Source: Phoebastria nigripes (lineage: Eukaryota > Chordata > Aves > Procellariiformes > Diomedeidae). Taken from it: a stretch of 64,000 nt of DNA. Numbering within the stretch: position 1 is the first letter of the stretch; each line of letters starts with the position of its first letter. The stretch covers positions 725,145 through 789,144 of the forward strand of contig JAYKAV010002408.1 of NCBI GenBank assembly GCA_035582835.1, read 5' to 3'. Made by a program: the position numbers and the translations under genes. A model generated the notes under the pieces. The model did no database searches, was not told the origin of the DNA, and was given only the letters and a program-made list of their open reading frames with translations. This document shows positions 37,532 through 49,653 of the stretch, piece by piece.

Positions 37532-38482
37532 AATGTCAAGCTGAAGGGACTTTAGGGACAGTAGAGCACAGTGCGTCAGAAATTGTGGCCTGTAAATATG
37601 CTGTGGACCAGCCACATCCTTGCCAAAGCAAAGGCCAATATTCTTCTTTTATTTACTTCCATGTATAATCACTAACTGCAATAAGTCTCTACAGGATTTT
37701 CTGACGACAATGTCTGTCCCAATTTGCCTAGCAAAAGGATGGTTGTTAATTTTGCTGGAAAATACTTTTAACTTCAGTCCATCAACTAGAACAAAACCCA
37801 GTATCTAAGCTGACTACCAAAGTCTGAATCACTATTACATCTAATATAAAGTTACACTGTGTTACTGAAATACATCTTTAAAATTAGCAATAAAATATGT
37901 TTTCTTTTAGTCTTTCTGTCACACATATGTTTCTTATTGGAAAAAAAACCCAACATACTAAAAGAAAGGAAAGATTTTGGCTGAGGAACCTTCATTTGTT
38001 ACTATGATTATTTTGAGAACAAGAGTTTTGGGTTTTTTTGGTTNTTTTTTTTTTTTTAGCTGCACAGTCTGAGAAACTTAAATTTCCCATTTGGTGTTTT
38101 TCTTCTTTATCATTTTTGGGTGATAATTTACCACATAACTCATCTGTTGGCAGGGCCCCAGGAGTCAGATATCCTCACTGACTTAAATAGTGTACAACTG
38201 TTTCCACTTCCACAAACCCGAGACAGGAAGAATGTATTTTGAGTGCTTTACATAATGAATGACACTTAAATTTGTTCAGAAAAATCCTTTCTGAAACTGT
38301 AATGTTATGAAATTAACACCTTATTTCACCTTCCCACCCAAATCCCCAGCAAAGACATTGAAAAGAAAACTGGAAACATAAATGCCTATACTTAAATGGG
38401 CTGGCCACAGCTTAGGTAGCTATCTCTATAGTTAATAATTTTTAAAGAAGTTTTCAGTCTGTTGAGGTCAATAGAAAGATAC
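37532..38482. other. unique DNA between CR1 and LTR B
   Basis: No gene recognised. A T-rich run with one N lies at about 38032-38059. Confidence 0.5.
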
Positions 38483-38487
38483 CCATG
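38483..38487. repeat. left target-site duplication of LTR B
   Basis: CCATG, exactly repeated at 39012-39016 just outside the LTR ends. Confidence 0.75.
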
Positions 38488-39011
38488 TGTACCGGGTGCA
38501 GGTGCGCAGGTGCCGGCAGCAGCAGCAGCACCGGGGGGCCTGCAGGGGCGGCCCCCGTGAGGCGCGGCCGGGGCTGCCCCGCGCCGGACGCAGGGGCCGG
38601 TTCCAGCCGGCCCCAACGGCCCCACCGCAGGGCACAGCTGAGCCCCTCAGCCACGGGCGGGCGCCTCGGGGAAAGCCTGGGGAAGAAAGGGCAAANCGCT
38701 GCCCGGCAGCCAGGGCGGAGGGAAACAGTGTGAGGAACAGCCCTGCGAGCCCCGAGGGGAGAGCAGGGGGAGGGGAGGAGGTGCTCCAGGCGCCCCGGCA
38801 GAGATGGCCCTGCGGCCCCGGNGGGGACCCCGGCGGGGCAGGTGTTTCCCTGCAGCCCCTGGGAAGGCCCCGGGCTGGAGCCGGGAAAAGTGTGAGGAGG
38901 AAGGAGCGGCAGAGAGGGGCTGTTGTGGACTGACCGCAGCCCCCATCCCCATCCCCCTGAGCTACCCATGCCTGTGGGTGTCTGGCAGCTAGTCAAGGTT
39001 AACCCACCATA
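38488..39011 (+). mobile_element. solo LTR 'B' of an endogenous retrovirus, GC-rich, inverted relative to LTR A
   Basis: It starts TGTACCGGG and ends GGTTAACCCACCATA (terminal CA changed to TA), flanked by an exact 5-bp duplication CCATG, which suggests an ERVL-like integrase. The core (about 38543-38915) matches LTR A with only two unambiguous differences that I can count. About 275 bp of A's 3' half (A 5857-6133) is absent: B jumps from 'atccccctgagctacc' to 'tgtgggtgtctggcagc'. There are no internal viral genes. The GC- and CpG-rich core would score as a CpG island. Open frames of 148 (+) and 180 (-) residues are an effect of composition. Confidence 0.87.
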
Positions 39012-39016
39012 CCATG
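39012..39016. repeat. right target-site duplication of LTR B
   Basis: CCATG, identical to 38483-38487. Confidence 0.75.
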
Positions 39017-42000
39017 GAACCAGGGATTTTTAAAAGCAGTCAAGGATGCTTCCTACTCTTAGGTTTGAAGGTGGTGTTGAGCCTGTTCACATCCTACACT
39101 AACTCCCACTTTACAACAACTAGACTTCCATTCAAAAGAAGTAGTGTATTCAATCTGTACAGGAGCTGTAATGCAGTTTAAAAGGATGCTGATCTGAATG
39201 ACTAGACATCTTGACCCTTGGGGCAAACATGCATTGAAAAGTAAGTCCAGATACAACCTCAAGTTGCTAAGCACTCTGACTTCTATCCGACAAAGCATTT
39301 TAACACACTCCCCATCCTAGATTGGTTCTAGAGTACTTGATTTCAAGTCCAAAGACCATAAAAACTGATGACAGTAGATGATACCATAATCATAAAAAAC
39401 ACTGTAATATGGAGTTTAGTTTTTATGGAAAAATCTTAATGTATGTATTAAAAACATGCTTCACAGTAGATAAAACTACCACACATTTAATAAATATCTA
39501 ATAAATCCAAGTAAACCATAAGAAAAAAGTTACAATCAACTCTCTTCATTCTTCTGTAAATATTCAAGAAGGCCATTATTTTTAAGCATCATTTGTTACT
39601 ATCTCCACACCATTGACAAATAATTATTGTGCTCAAAGCAACAAGGAGCATTTGCAATGAAATGCTGACAAACATCTTAATTGTAAATCTCTGAAGATCT
39701 CATTCATATTAATATGGAAATTAAATTTTAAAAGGCTAATGCTGGACTTTGCATCCTAAGCACTTACAGTTTGACACAGATCAAATGCTTCATCAGTATT
39801 CCAGAAGAGATTGCTTTTATTTTAGTTCAGAAAGTAATAGCCTATTTGCTTAATATATGTATATTAGAGGTATTACTCTTTCAGTAAAACACTGGAAAAT
39901 GCATCTCTGCTAAAGCATCCCTGAAACCACTGACTCACACCTGGGATATTATTCAGCGTGGATGGGTCATACAGGTCACACTGGGATTCCAGCAAAGGGA
40001 TTACACATTGCCTGTGGCTAGCTGTGTGCCACTGGATTTTCTTCTTCTAATTCATATTGGATATGGCTACTCTGAGGGCAGGGATTGCTCTGCAGTACGC
40101 TCTAGATCCTCCTGGTCCCTTCCTTAGCCAGGTCAGCTACTTGGCCAGACAATGCATAATAGCGGTGGAGAGTTCCTCCCACCCAAATCAGGGTGGGGGC
40201 AGAGGGTGCATCTGGTCCCACCAACCAGGATGCACTTCCAGTTCCCACAGTTACAATTATTCATAAGATGGTATAATTATGATAACAGATTTCAAAATAG
40301 GAATATTTTTATATAAATAACAGCTTTCACCAAAGTAGTCAGTCACCTACATAATACCTAGGAAATAGTCTAATCCAGCCTTCTTGTACTCAATTCTTTA
40401 CTAAAAATATTATGATACCTTTTTTCAGCACTCAAGACTAACAGGAAGGATCTGGTCTACATGGAGCTTGTGTCAGATTCAGATCATTACCTTCAATGTG
40501 TATATTGCACCATGCAAGATCAGAGGCACAAACCAGTCATGCAGACTTAGCAATGGAAATGGCCTGCATGATTACAGTTGCACACTGAAATGGAGATCTG
40601 CTGGAGACTAAGATATCTTCATGTGGAAACACTACATCTCTGTAGGGAGCTCGGACCCTCTTTGGCTGAAAAGGTGCTAGATGAAAACATATGCCTCAAG
40701 TGAGTGCCAGGTATTTCATGAATCAACAATATGTACTAAGCAATGAATCATAATCTGGGGCTCTTTCTGTGGGTACAGGGGCAGATGATATTTTTTTCTC
40801 CCCAAAAGTATTCAAACTTTCCAAAGGCATATCTTCTAGAAAAGACTGGATTTCACTTGGAAATCAAAACTCTGGAGACAATTTTTTTCAGAAAAGAAGC
40901 AGTGTCATTTGCATTCACAGCTTCACAAGGAGATATTCTTGCTTTTAAATGTTCCTCTTTGACTGAAGCTTTCAGTACTCTGTAGATTCTTAAGTATCTT
41001 TAAAGAAATATCAAGCATAGTCATTCAGACAGGTAGATAATATACACATCTTCATGGCATGTGTCATTTTCTGTCTTAAGCCAATCATTCATTCAAAATA
41101 GATAGCATATTATAATTCAGGAAATCCTAGTGGAGCAGTCATTATAATTAGCAATCCTGAGCTGCAGACTTGCCAAAAGAATAGTTTTGTGTTCATGTAA
41201 GTAAAGGCAAGATTTCTTTATTTGGGAGTCATTCTTTCCTCCTCTGAAGCCAAAAATTTCCAAGCAGCTTGTCATCAGATGTGTCTAAAGTACATATATC
41301 CCTAATGGGTGGCATCTGATAAATTCTTTTCAACATCTTACAGTAAAGGGCAGCTGCAGCAAGCAGCTGCAAGTTGTTTGATGTTGTTCATCAAGGTGTT
41401 ATTAACAACAAATGGCACATACCCAGGATGCATGCATATTATCTATCTTTGAGTATTCTTGATAACAAGGCATAACAATTTTTATACCATTGGATGAGAT
41501 TACATAGAAAGGACCACTGTTTGACTGGGTAGCAGGGTTTATATAAAAATATGCTAAGCTAGCTCTTCAGCTTAAGATTGGTCTTCAGAAGTTTCTTCAA
41601 ACTGTTTTAGTTCCCATATTGTCAACTGAGGCAATATTTTCTATAGAAAGACTTAAATAAGAAGTCAGGACTTAGAGGAAAGAGAAAGAGTTTATTTTCC
41701 TAATGGGAAGCCTAATAAGATTATGAGTTATCTTAATGTCTTAAAAGCCTTGCAACCAATATTAATGAATGCCATTGTCAGATTTTCCTGTCTAGATTTA
41801 CCTGTAGGCAAAGTGGCCAGGGAAGGTATATTACAGTAAACACCTAGACTACATAGTGATAGCCTTGTATAGTATTTTGTAAACCTAAATCAATAACTTG
41901 AGAACAGAGATTTCACTAACTGAGATGGTAAATTGATGAAGTTCTACAAAGACATCTGCCAACAGACTCTGTTTAAAATAATATCTTTGATTCAATCGTT

Positions 42001-45000
42001 GCTTAGCAGCAGATATTATTTTCTTACCCTCTCATTTGATATATTTTTATATTATGACAGACTTTACGTATTTGTTGCTCAGAAAGTAACACTTAAAATT
42101 AAAAATATATGTTATTTGCTTAAATGTACCATCAACAAGGAAAGCAAACATATTAGTTGCTCTAAAAGGCATTTTCTAAAGACTGGATACTTCAGACATA
42201 ATTACTCTTTTCCTCTTCCTTCCCTTTCTTCTCCAAATCTTCACTTAATCAGTCTCCTACAACCTCCTCTCTATTCTTATTTTGGCTGGCACACACTTCC
42301 AGCTTGATATATCTATCACTTAACTACATTACTAATGCATAATTATTCATTAGTAATGGACACAGATACAAGTTCCAGAGTAACACTAGAAGTGGATGAT
42401 GCAGTTATCCATTGGACATCTGCATTTCTTCTGGCTTCAGCCATGACTTCTTGTTGTACTCAGTATGACGGCCTCACATGGCATTCGTCTCCAAGATTTC
42501 TCTTGATAATCCGCATGTGGAAATGAACTCTCTTTACATGGTGAAATCATCTAGAGTCAGTTGTGTCAGTTTTGGCACAGAAAATCTAGCAATGGCATCT
42601 ATGGCTTTATCCATTGCTACAGTTCTAGGAATAAAAAGATGAGTAATGATTTCCTAATTCTTCCCCAAAAAGTTGTCCAAGCTTGGAAAGGTCTGTTTTG
42701 AACTGCATTCTCAAGTTTCTTTTTCCTGCAGAAGTGCTCACAGTGTCAAACTGGAAAAATGTGCAATCCAGTCAATGCTCTGCATACATATAAGGAAGTC
42801 CTCTCTTTCATTAATGTAAAAATATTGTTTGGGTCTGTGTTCCAATATCATTACTACATTCAAAGTTTAAAGCAGTAATTATGATTGATTTACTGTTAAC
42901 GTTTGTGTCATGACATATATGCAAAATAACATGAGTTCTCCTCTGCCTAAGAAGATTTCAGAAATTCAGTTTTCCAAGATTAGTTTTTTGTTAGTCTGCA
43001 AGTCACATGTGACAGATCTTTGCCATGTAATTTATCTCTGTATTCTTTTTGTTTGTTTGTTTCCGTCAACAAATAATTTGATGAAGCCTGATTTGTTGGT
43101 GGAGATGCACAAATTATTTCACTATTGCTGGACCTTTTTATTTGCAGCTTTTTTCCCTCAAAAATAATGCTTGTGCTGGCTCTTTGTTGCATATCTCAGC
43201 GTCTTTTATTAATATGTCCCAGTGCACGGTGAGGTCTATATTCATTATCTGACCTACAGCATCTTCTTGTCCTGATAGACACCAGGCATGTTCCAAAAGT
43301 TCTGCAAGTGTTTTGTTAGCATTCAGGCTGCTGGTATAACAAAGGGCCTGGGTATGGTTTCTATAGGGTCCACAATCCATACTATCCCTTTACCCAGAAA
43401 TGTCTTTTTTGTTTTCCAGTGTTTCGCCTAACATTGCTGATGCCTAGAGAAAAAGATACTACAGTATTTCTCAAATGTCCCACCATCAGCTTTGAGCAAC
43501 AGCAAATGTGTTTCTAAATACATTCCTGTCTGCTTTGAATATAACTTTCTTTCCTAAGATATTCACAAGTCCTTATTTGAGTTGATGTCTGAAAACATTT
43601 TAAGGACATCTGGTTATACAGTTTCTGCAAGGAGTATGAGAATCATCTCACATTTGAGATGACTCTTTTTTAAAATCATGATACGTTTATCCCTCCAGTG
43701 ACTTCATTAAGTTATCAACAACATCTGGTGGGATTAGTTGACCAGTTGATAGACTGGCAAGTTCTTTCTGGTAATACCCACTGGATTATTCAGTTTTCTC
43801 AAATATTTCATGCAAGATTTGAGAGTGTCCTGGGTCTTTTCAAATGCCAGACTCCTAGAGATTTGCAGAAATTATTAAGGTATTATTCAGTTATGCCAGA
43901 TTTCTCAACAGTATCATAAAAGTGCTTCATTGCTTAGGAATTAAGCAGTACCTATTAAAAAATTCTGTTTAAGACTTGTAGTCTGAGTGTTTTTGGTTTT
44001 TGTCTCCTATTGCCTGATGTATTGCGATTCTCCAGTCTGAGCCAACAAGCTTCCAAGCTGAGTAGCTAACAAATACATCCATCATGTCTGCATAGTTACA
44101 TAGTACATAGGAGACATAGTTAGGATTATATATCAAAATTCAGGGAATCATGGCATGGGTGGGATTCACACAGAGCATCCACACCCTTTTCTCACTTCTC
44201 ATAAACCTAAGCAAAATGTCAAATCAATGTAAGAAATCCAAAATAGTGAAAGGTTTCCATTAGCATCCTCTCTTTGATAACTGAGGTGCCCTTCAAATAG
44301 ATACATGCTTTGTGAAAATGAGTAATTATAAAAGACTTAATCAAAAAGCACTTAGCAGATGTTATCTCAAGCACTGCTGATACATTTAAGTGCATCTTCC
44401 AAGTGGGCAACATCAGCAATGTAATTATCTTGTAGGCAAGGAGAAAATTCACTCCACGTTAATCTAAGAAGTGTTTTTTATACAACTTCAGCACTTACAT
44501 GTTCTCCAGTGACTGGTTCATAACAGCTGATGAAGGGCAGGTTTATTTTAGGGGAATGAATAGTGGAACAGATAGAATTTCTTATCAAAGCTCACTAAAA
44601 CAGCACCACAAACCAGCAGTGGGATTATCTCATAAACCAAGTCTGGGATTATTTTGGTATGGAAGCAGGCAAACAGACATAGGAAATCAGTATATCAATC
44701 TTTTTTTTTTTCCTTTATTCCATGCATTATGCTGACAGTGTTCTTTTCTTGCGCTGGAAATGGAGAAGGTTCAATCCTTTCTGAGCATTTCAATAGGACA
44801 GAAACAATACGGTTGCACTGATTATTCTGTACTTACTTTTTGCACTATTAGCTAATGTCTTTCTGGATGCTGATTAGTAAAAGGAGACAGAAAAGCACCT
44901 TCCTCTACATGAGGCAGCATTCTATCCTCAGATCTGTCAATTTTATTCCAAGCTGGAGTTGTTTCTGTACAGAAAAGGTTGAATATTTATTGTGGAAGGA

Positions 45001-46799
45001 AAGGGTTGTATCTGTCCCTGTGATAATTCAATGACATGAACAACGTACCAGATGTTTGAATGTTCAGAGTGTTCAGGATGTTCTTGAGTGTTCACATTTT
45101 GCATGTTCAAAACAAAATATTTTTCATTCTATGATGTTTTTACTCATGTGGTTACAGAATTGTGGGTGAGGAATATTAATATTTGTTTTACCTAGATTGA
45201 TAAACTGGGCACTTCCTTTGTCGTTATGACTGTTAAAAAAAAGCATCTAGCTGGAGCACTTATATTTATTGAATATTTATTCAATTTTTAGAGGGAAGGA
45301 GGCCATGACTCATTCACACTTTGTACTTAAATGTCATCTTTCAGCTATAAACTTGCTTTACTTAAAATTGCTTATATGTCTGCTATTTTTGATTTCGATC
45401 ATTTCAACTCCATTTTTAGTACTTTAAGAAAGCTTTCTTGGATAAGCAATAAATTACCTTTTTTTCAACAAAAGAAAGTATGGCATGCCTGTAACCTTCC
45501 TTCTAGTTTATGACATATATTCTTGGATTTTTTTTTTAATTCACTGACTTTCATATGTCTTCTAAACAACACTAATCCTTCTATGAGGTCAGTAATTCTT
45601 AATATTTTCAAACTACCAAAGAGATTATTTCTGATGAACAAAACCATTTCTTCACAGACTGTTTTTCAAAATGTTCAGAATCTGGATTATGTCACTCTCT
45701 TCTCTGTTATGATTTTGACTTCTTCACTGCTGGTGCACAAATGTGCCTTTTGATGAGAAAGAACTTCTTCACCAACAATCTGTTTACTATTTTAGTTTAG
45801 GAACTCATCTACCTTTTTCTTCATGATACAGATTTACATGTCTCCACCTGCACATAAAGTAGTTTCGTTAATTGGGTTCTCGTTCCTTTTCCTTTCATTT
45901 AGGTACTTGCTTTTCTTAGCCAAAACATCTATCTCTTATGTTAAATCACTTGGAGCCTCACTGACTTTCCCTAGTCAGTGTCATTTTATACTTGCACTTT
46001 TGACTGAAGAGTATTCAAAAGTTGGTTGATGTGAATATGCTTACTGTTTCTGATTATATCATATCTGCATTATTTCTCCCTTGCTGAAGTTTTCAGTAAT
46101 GCCAAGACTGGAATAGGACTGTGAATCTCAGAAAAGGATGCTGTGAATTTATGTCCCAAAGTGACATTCAATTGACATATGAATCTTCTGAATTTCTGTC
46201 AATTATTCATATCTTTCATGCACATTTGAAAGATGTATATAGGATCTATCTTCACTGTCTAATTTCATAGATGAGACACTTATGCTTCAAACCTGCAATG
46301 AACTATTGCATTGATTATAACTTACATTATGCAAATGAGAGAGATAGTAGCAATATATAAAAAGCCCACTCTTGTGTTGTGACATCAAATTTTAGTTCAC
46401 ATAAAATAGAAACTCTGTTAACACATACAAATAATCCTCCCTGACTCAGAGTTTGCCACCTCAAATGGCAGTTGTTACGATTGCTTCATTGCTTATAGCT
46501 CTGAGTGAGTTAGGGAGCTAGAAATGTTATGACCGTAATGAAAGTATATTAACATATCCAATCCAAAAACACGTTAACAGAAGCAATAACCCTCCTCCTG
46601 AACAATTCCTGGGATGAGATTCTCAAATTCAATTTATTTCTCATGGTCTAAGGAAATATAAAAAAGCTGGAAAAAATGCTTATCTGAATCTGAGTACTTA
46701 AGTATGGTTTCATTATATACTGGAAAAAACACAAGTTCAACTAAGGTATTTTTCCATTTTGCTTGTCACATGTACAAAGAAGGGATAGTTTTTGAGCAT
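39017..46799. other. long AT-rich stretch without recognised genes
   Basis: About 7.8 kb with no gene, CR1 or LTR recognised. Short open frames look random. The only definable local structure is a TGTTC short repeat at 45061-45108. Confidence 0.45.
45061..45108 (+). repeat. phased TGTTC short repeat
   Basis: TGTTC occurs at 45061, 45070, 45079, 45089 and 45104, giving spacings of 9, 9, 10 and 15 bases. The first units read TGTTCAGAG, TGTTCAGGA and TGTTCTTGAG, so they resemble a decayed 9-bp tandem repeat. TGTTC is also the core of a steroid-receptor half-site; that reading is speculative. Confidence 0.6.
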
Positions 46800-49561
46800 T
46801 GAAGGCGGTGGAGTAGCCCTGTATGTTAGGGAGTGTTCTCGTTGTCTAGAGCTTAATGGTGGTGACGATAGGGTTGAGTGTTTATGGGTAAGAATCAGGG
46901 GAAAGGCCAACAAAGCAGATATCATGGTGGGAGTCTCTTATAGACCACCCAACCAGGATGAAGAGACAGAGGAAGTATTCTGTAAGCAGCTGGGAGAAGT
47001 CTCACAATCACTAGCCCTTGTTCTCNTGGNGGACTTCAACTTACCAGATGTCTGCTGGAAATACAATACAGTGGAGAGGAAACAGTCTAGGANGTTCCTG
47101 GAGTGTGTGGAAGATAACTTCCTGACACAGCTGGTGAGTGAGCCAACGAGGGAAGGTGCCCTGCTGGACCTGTTGTTTGGGAACAGAGAAGGACTTGTGA
47201 GTGATGTGATGGTTGGAGGCCATCTTGGGCACAGAAACCATGAAATGATAGAGGTTTAAGTTCTTGTAGAAGTAAGGAGGGGGGTCAGCAGAACTGCTAC
47301 CTTGGACTTCCGGAAGGCAGACTTTGGCCTGCTTAGAGGCCTGGTTGACAGAGTCCCTAGGGAGGCAGTCCTGAAGGGCAAAGGAGTCCAGGAAGGCTGG
47401 ACATTCTTCAAGAAGGAAATTTTAAAGGCGCAGGAGCAGGCTGTCCCCATGTGCCGAAAGACGAGCCGGTGGGGAAGACTGGCCTGGCTGAACAGAGAGC
47501 TTTGGCTGGAACTCAGGAAAAAAAAGAGAGTTTATGACCTTTGGAAGAAGGGGCCGGCCACTCAGGAGGACTACAAAGATGTCGTGAGGCTATGCAGGGA
47601 GAAAATTAGAAGGGCCAAAGCCCAACTAGAACTTAATTTGGCTACTGCTGTAAAAGACAACAAAAAATGTTTCTATAAATACATTAGCAACAAAAGGAGG
47701 GCTAAGGAGAATCTCCATCTTTTATTGGATGCAGGGGGAAACATAGTGACAAAGGATGAGGAAAAGGCTGAGGTACTTAATCATAGAACCATAGAATCAT
47801 TTTGGTTGGAAAAGACCTTTAAGATCATCAAGTCCAACCGTTAAGCTAGCAGTGCCAAGTCCACCACTAAACCACGTCCCTAAGCACCACATCTACACAG
47901 CTTTTAAATACCTCCAAGATGTGTCAAAGTGGTGTAGCAGGTTGCTAACCTGAATGCCTTCTTTTCCTCAGTCTTTAATAGTAAGACAAGTTGTTCTCAG
48001 GTACCCAGCCCCCTGAGCTGGAAGACAGGGACAGGGAGCAAAACGAAGCCCCCATAATCCAAGGGGAAATGGTTAGTGACCTGCTACACCACTTAGACAC
48101 ACACAAGTCTATGGGGCTGGATGGGATCCACCCAGGGTACTGAGGGAGCTGGCAGAAGTGCTCACCAAGCCACTTCCAATCCTTTGTCAGCAGTCCTGGC
48201 TAACTGGGGAGGTCCCAGTTGACTGGAGGTTAGCAAATGTGAAGCCCATCTACAAGAAGGGCCAGAAGGAGNATCNNNGGAACTACAGGCCTGTCAGCCT
48301 CACCTTGGTGTCGGNGAAGGTTATGGAGCANANCATCTTGAGTGCCATCACGCAGCACGTACNGGACAACCAGGTGATCNGNNCCAGTCAGCATGGGTTT
48401 ATGNAAGGCAGGTCCTGCTTGACTAACCTGATCTCCTTTGATGACAAGNTGACCCACTTAGTAGATGACGAAAAGGCTGTACATGTTGTCTACCTGGACT
48501 TTAGTAAAGCCTTTGACACCATTTCCCACAGCATTCTCCTGGACAAACTGGCTGCTCATGGCTTGGACGGGTGTTCTCTTCACTGGGTAAAAAACTGGCT
48601 GGATGGCTGGGCCCAAAGAGTCGTGGTGAATGGAGTTAAATCCAGTTGGTGGCCGGTCACAAGTGGTGTTCCCCACGGCTCAGTATTGGGGCCAGTTCTG
48701 TTTAATATCTTTATCAATGACCTGGATGAGGGGATCGAGTACACCCTCAGTAAGTTTGCAGATGACACCAAGTTGGGCGGGAGTGTTGATCTGCTTGAGG
48801 GAAGGAAGGCTCTGCAGAGGGACCTGGACAGGCTGGATTGATGGGCCGAGGCCTGTTGTAATGAGGTTCAACAAGGCTAAGTGCCGAGTCCTGCACTTGG
48901 ATCACAACAACCCCATGCAATGCTACAGGCTTGGGGAAGGGTGGCTGTAAANCTGCCTGTCGGAAAAGGGGACCTGGCGGTGTTGGTCAACAGCCAGCTG
49001 AATATGAGCCGGCAGTGTGCCCAGGTGGCCAAGAAGGCCAATAGCATCCTGGCTTGTATCAGAAACAGCGTGGCCAGCAGGAGTAGGGAAGTGATTGTCC
49101 CCCTGTACTCAGCACTGGTGAGGCCACACCTCGAATACTGTGTTCAGTTTTGAGCTCTTCTCTATAAGAAAGACATTGAGGTGCTGGAGCGTGTCCAAAG
49201 AAGGGCAACGAAGCTGGTGAAGGATCTAGAGCACAAGTCCTTTGAGGAGCGGCTGAGGGAACTGGGGTTGTTTAGCCTGGAAAAGAGGAGGCTGAGGGGA
49301 GACCTTATTGCTCTCTACAACCACCTGAAAGGAGATTGTAGCGAGGTAGGTGTTGGTCTCTTTTCCCAAGTAACAAGTGATANGAGGAGAGGAAACATCT
49401 TCAAGTTGCACCAGGGGAGGTTTAGGTTGGATATTAGGAAAAATTTCTTCACCGAAAGAGTTGTCAAGCACTGGAACAGGCTGCCCAGGGAAGTGGTTGA
49501 GTCCCCATCCCTGGAGGTATTTCAAAGACGTGTAGATGTGGTGCTTAGGGCCATGGTTTAG
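46792..49561 (+). pseudogene. CR1 ORF2 pseudogene (endonuclease plus reverse transcriptase)
   Basis: In order it shows the partial APE-like endonuclease (VGVSYRPPNQDEETEE, DFNLPDVCWK, LDLLFGNREGLVSDV), the linker (FRKADFGLLRGLVDRVP, RRAKAQLELNLATAVKDNKK), the nested insert, and then the reverse transcriptase: [70 protein letters not shown]. The C-terminal region follows ([54 protein letters not shown]). The catalytic FADD is kept. The endonuclease SDH triad motif reads RNH (LGHRNHEMIEV). A TAA at 47257-47259, frameshifts after 48100 and near 48840, a TGA near 49153 and the nested insert all disable it. Confidence 0.9.
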
Positions 49562-49653
49562 TGGTGGACTTGGCGGTGCTGGGTTGGACTTGATGATCTT
49601 AAGGGTCTTTTCCAGCCTAAACAATTCTATGATTCTGTGATTCTATGATTCTA
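46800..49653 (+). mobile_element. CR1 LINE, longest copy in the window (about 2.7 kb without the nested insert)
   Basis: The element begins inside the endonuclease domain (GGGVALYVRE) and runs through the reverse transcriptase and C-terminal region to an intact avian 3' tail (acaattctatgattctgtgattctatgattcta). It is 5'-truncated: there is no ORF1, 5' UTR or first part of the endonuclease. It is interrupted at 47781-47950 by a second CR1 in the opposite orientation, after which it resumes in register (AATGCCTTCTTTTCCTCAG). Ns are enriched at 48272-48390. Confidence 0.95.
47781..47950 (-). mobile_element. nested CR1 inside CR1, internally deleted
   Basis: The sequence starts with reversed octamers (tcatagaaccatagaatcat) and 'ttggttggaaaagacc', so it is a minus-strand CR1 3' end. 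Read on the minus strand its first 32-33 bases (plus 47918-47950) match the outer element's mid-ORF2 sequence at 48073-48105 (ggttagtgacctgctacacc with two or three differences). It then jumps directly to the C-terminal codons and 3' UTR (ttggaggtatttaaaagc). By comparison with the outer copy about 1.4 kb is missing. The outer element reads CTTAA before and CTGAA after the insert, a possible imperfect 5-bp target duplication. Confidence 0.9.

Noticed and set aside
38454..38996. Open frames of 148 (+) and 180 (-) residues in LTR B, the sense one nearly identical to that of LTR A
   Set aside because: Conservation follows from the near-identical LTR cores, not from protein selection. The antisense frame is equally conserved, and there is no recognisable domain.
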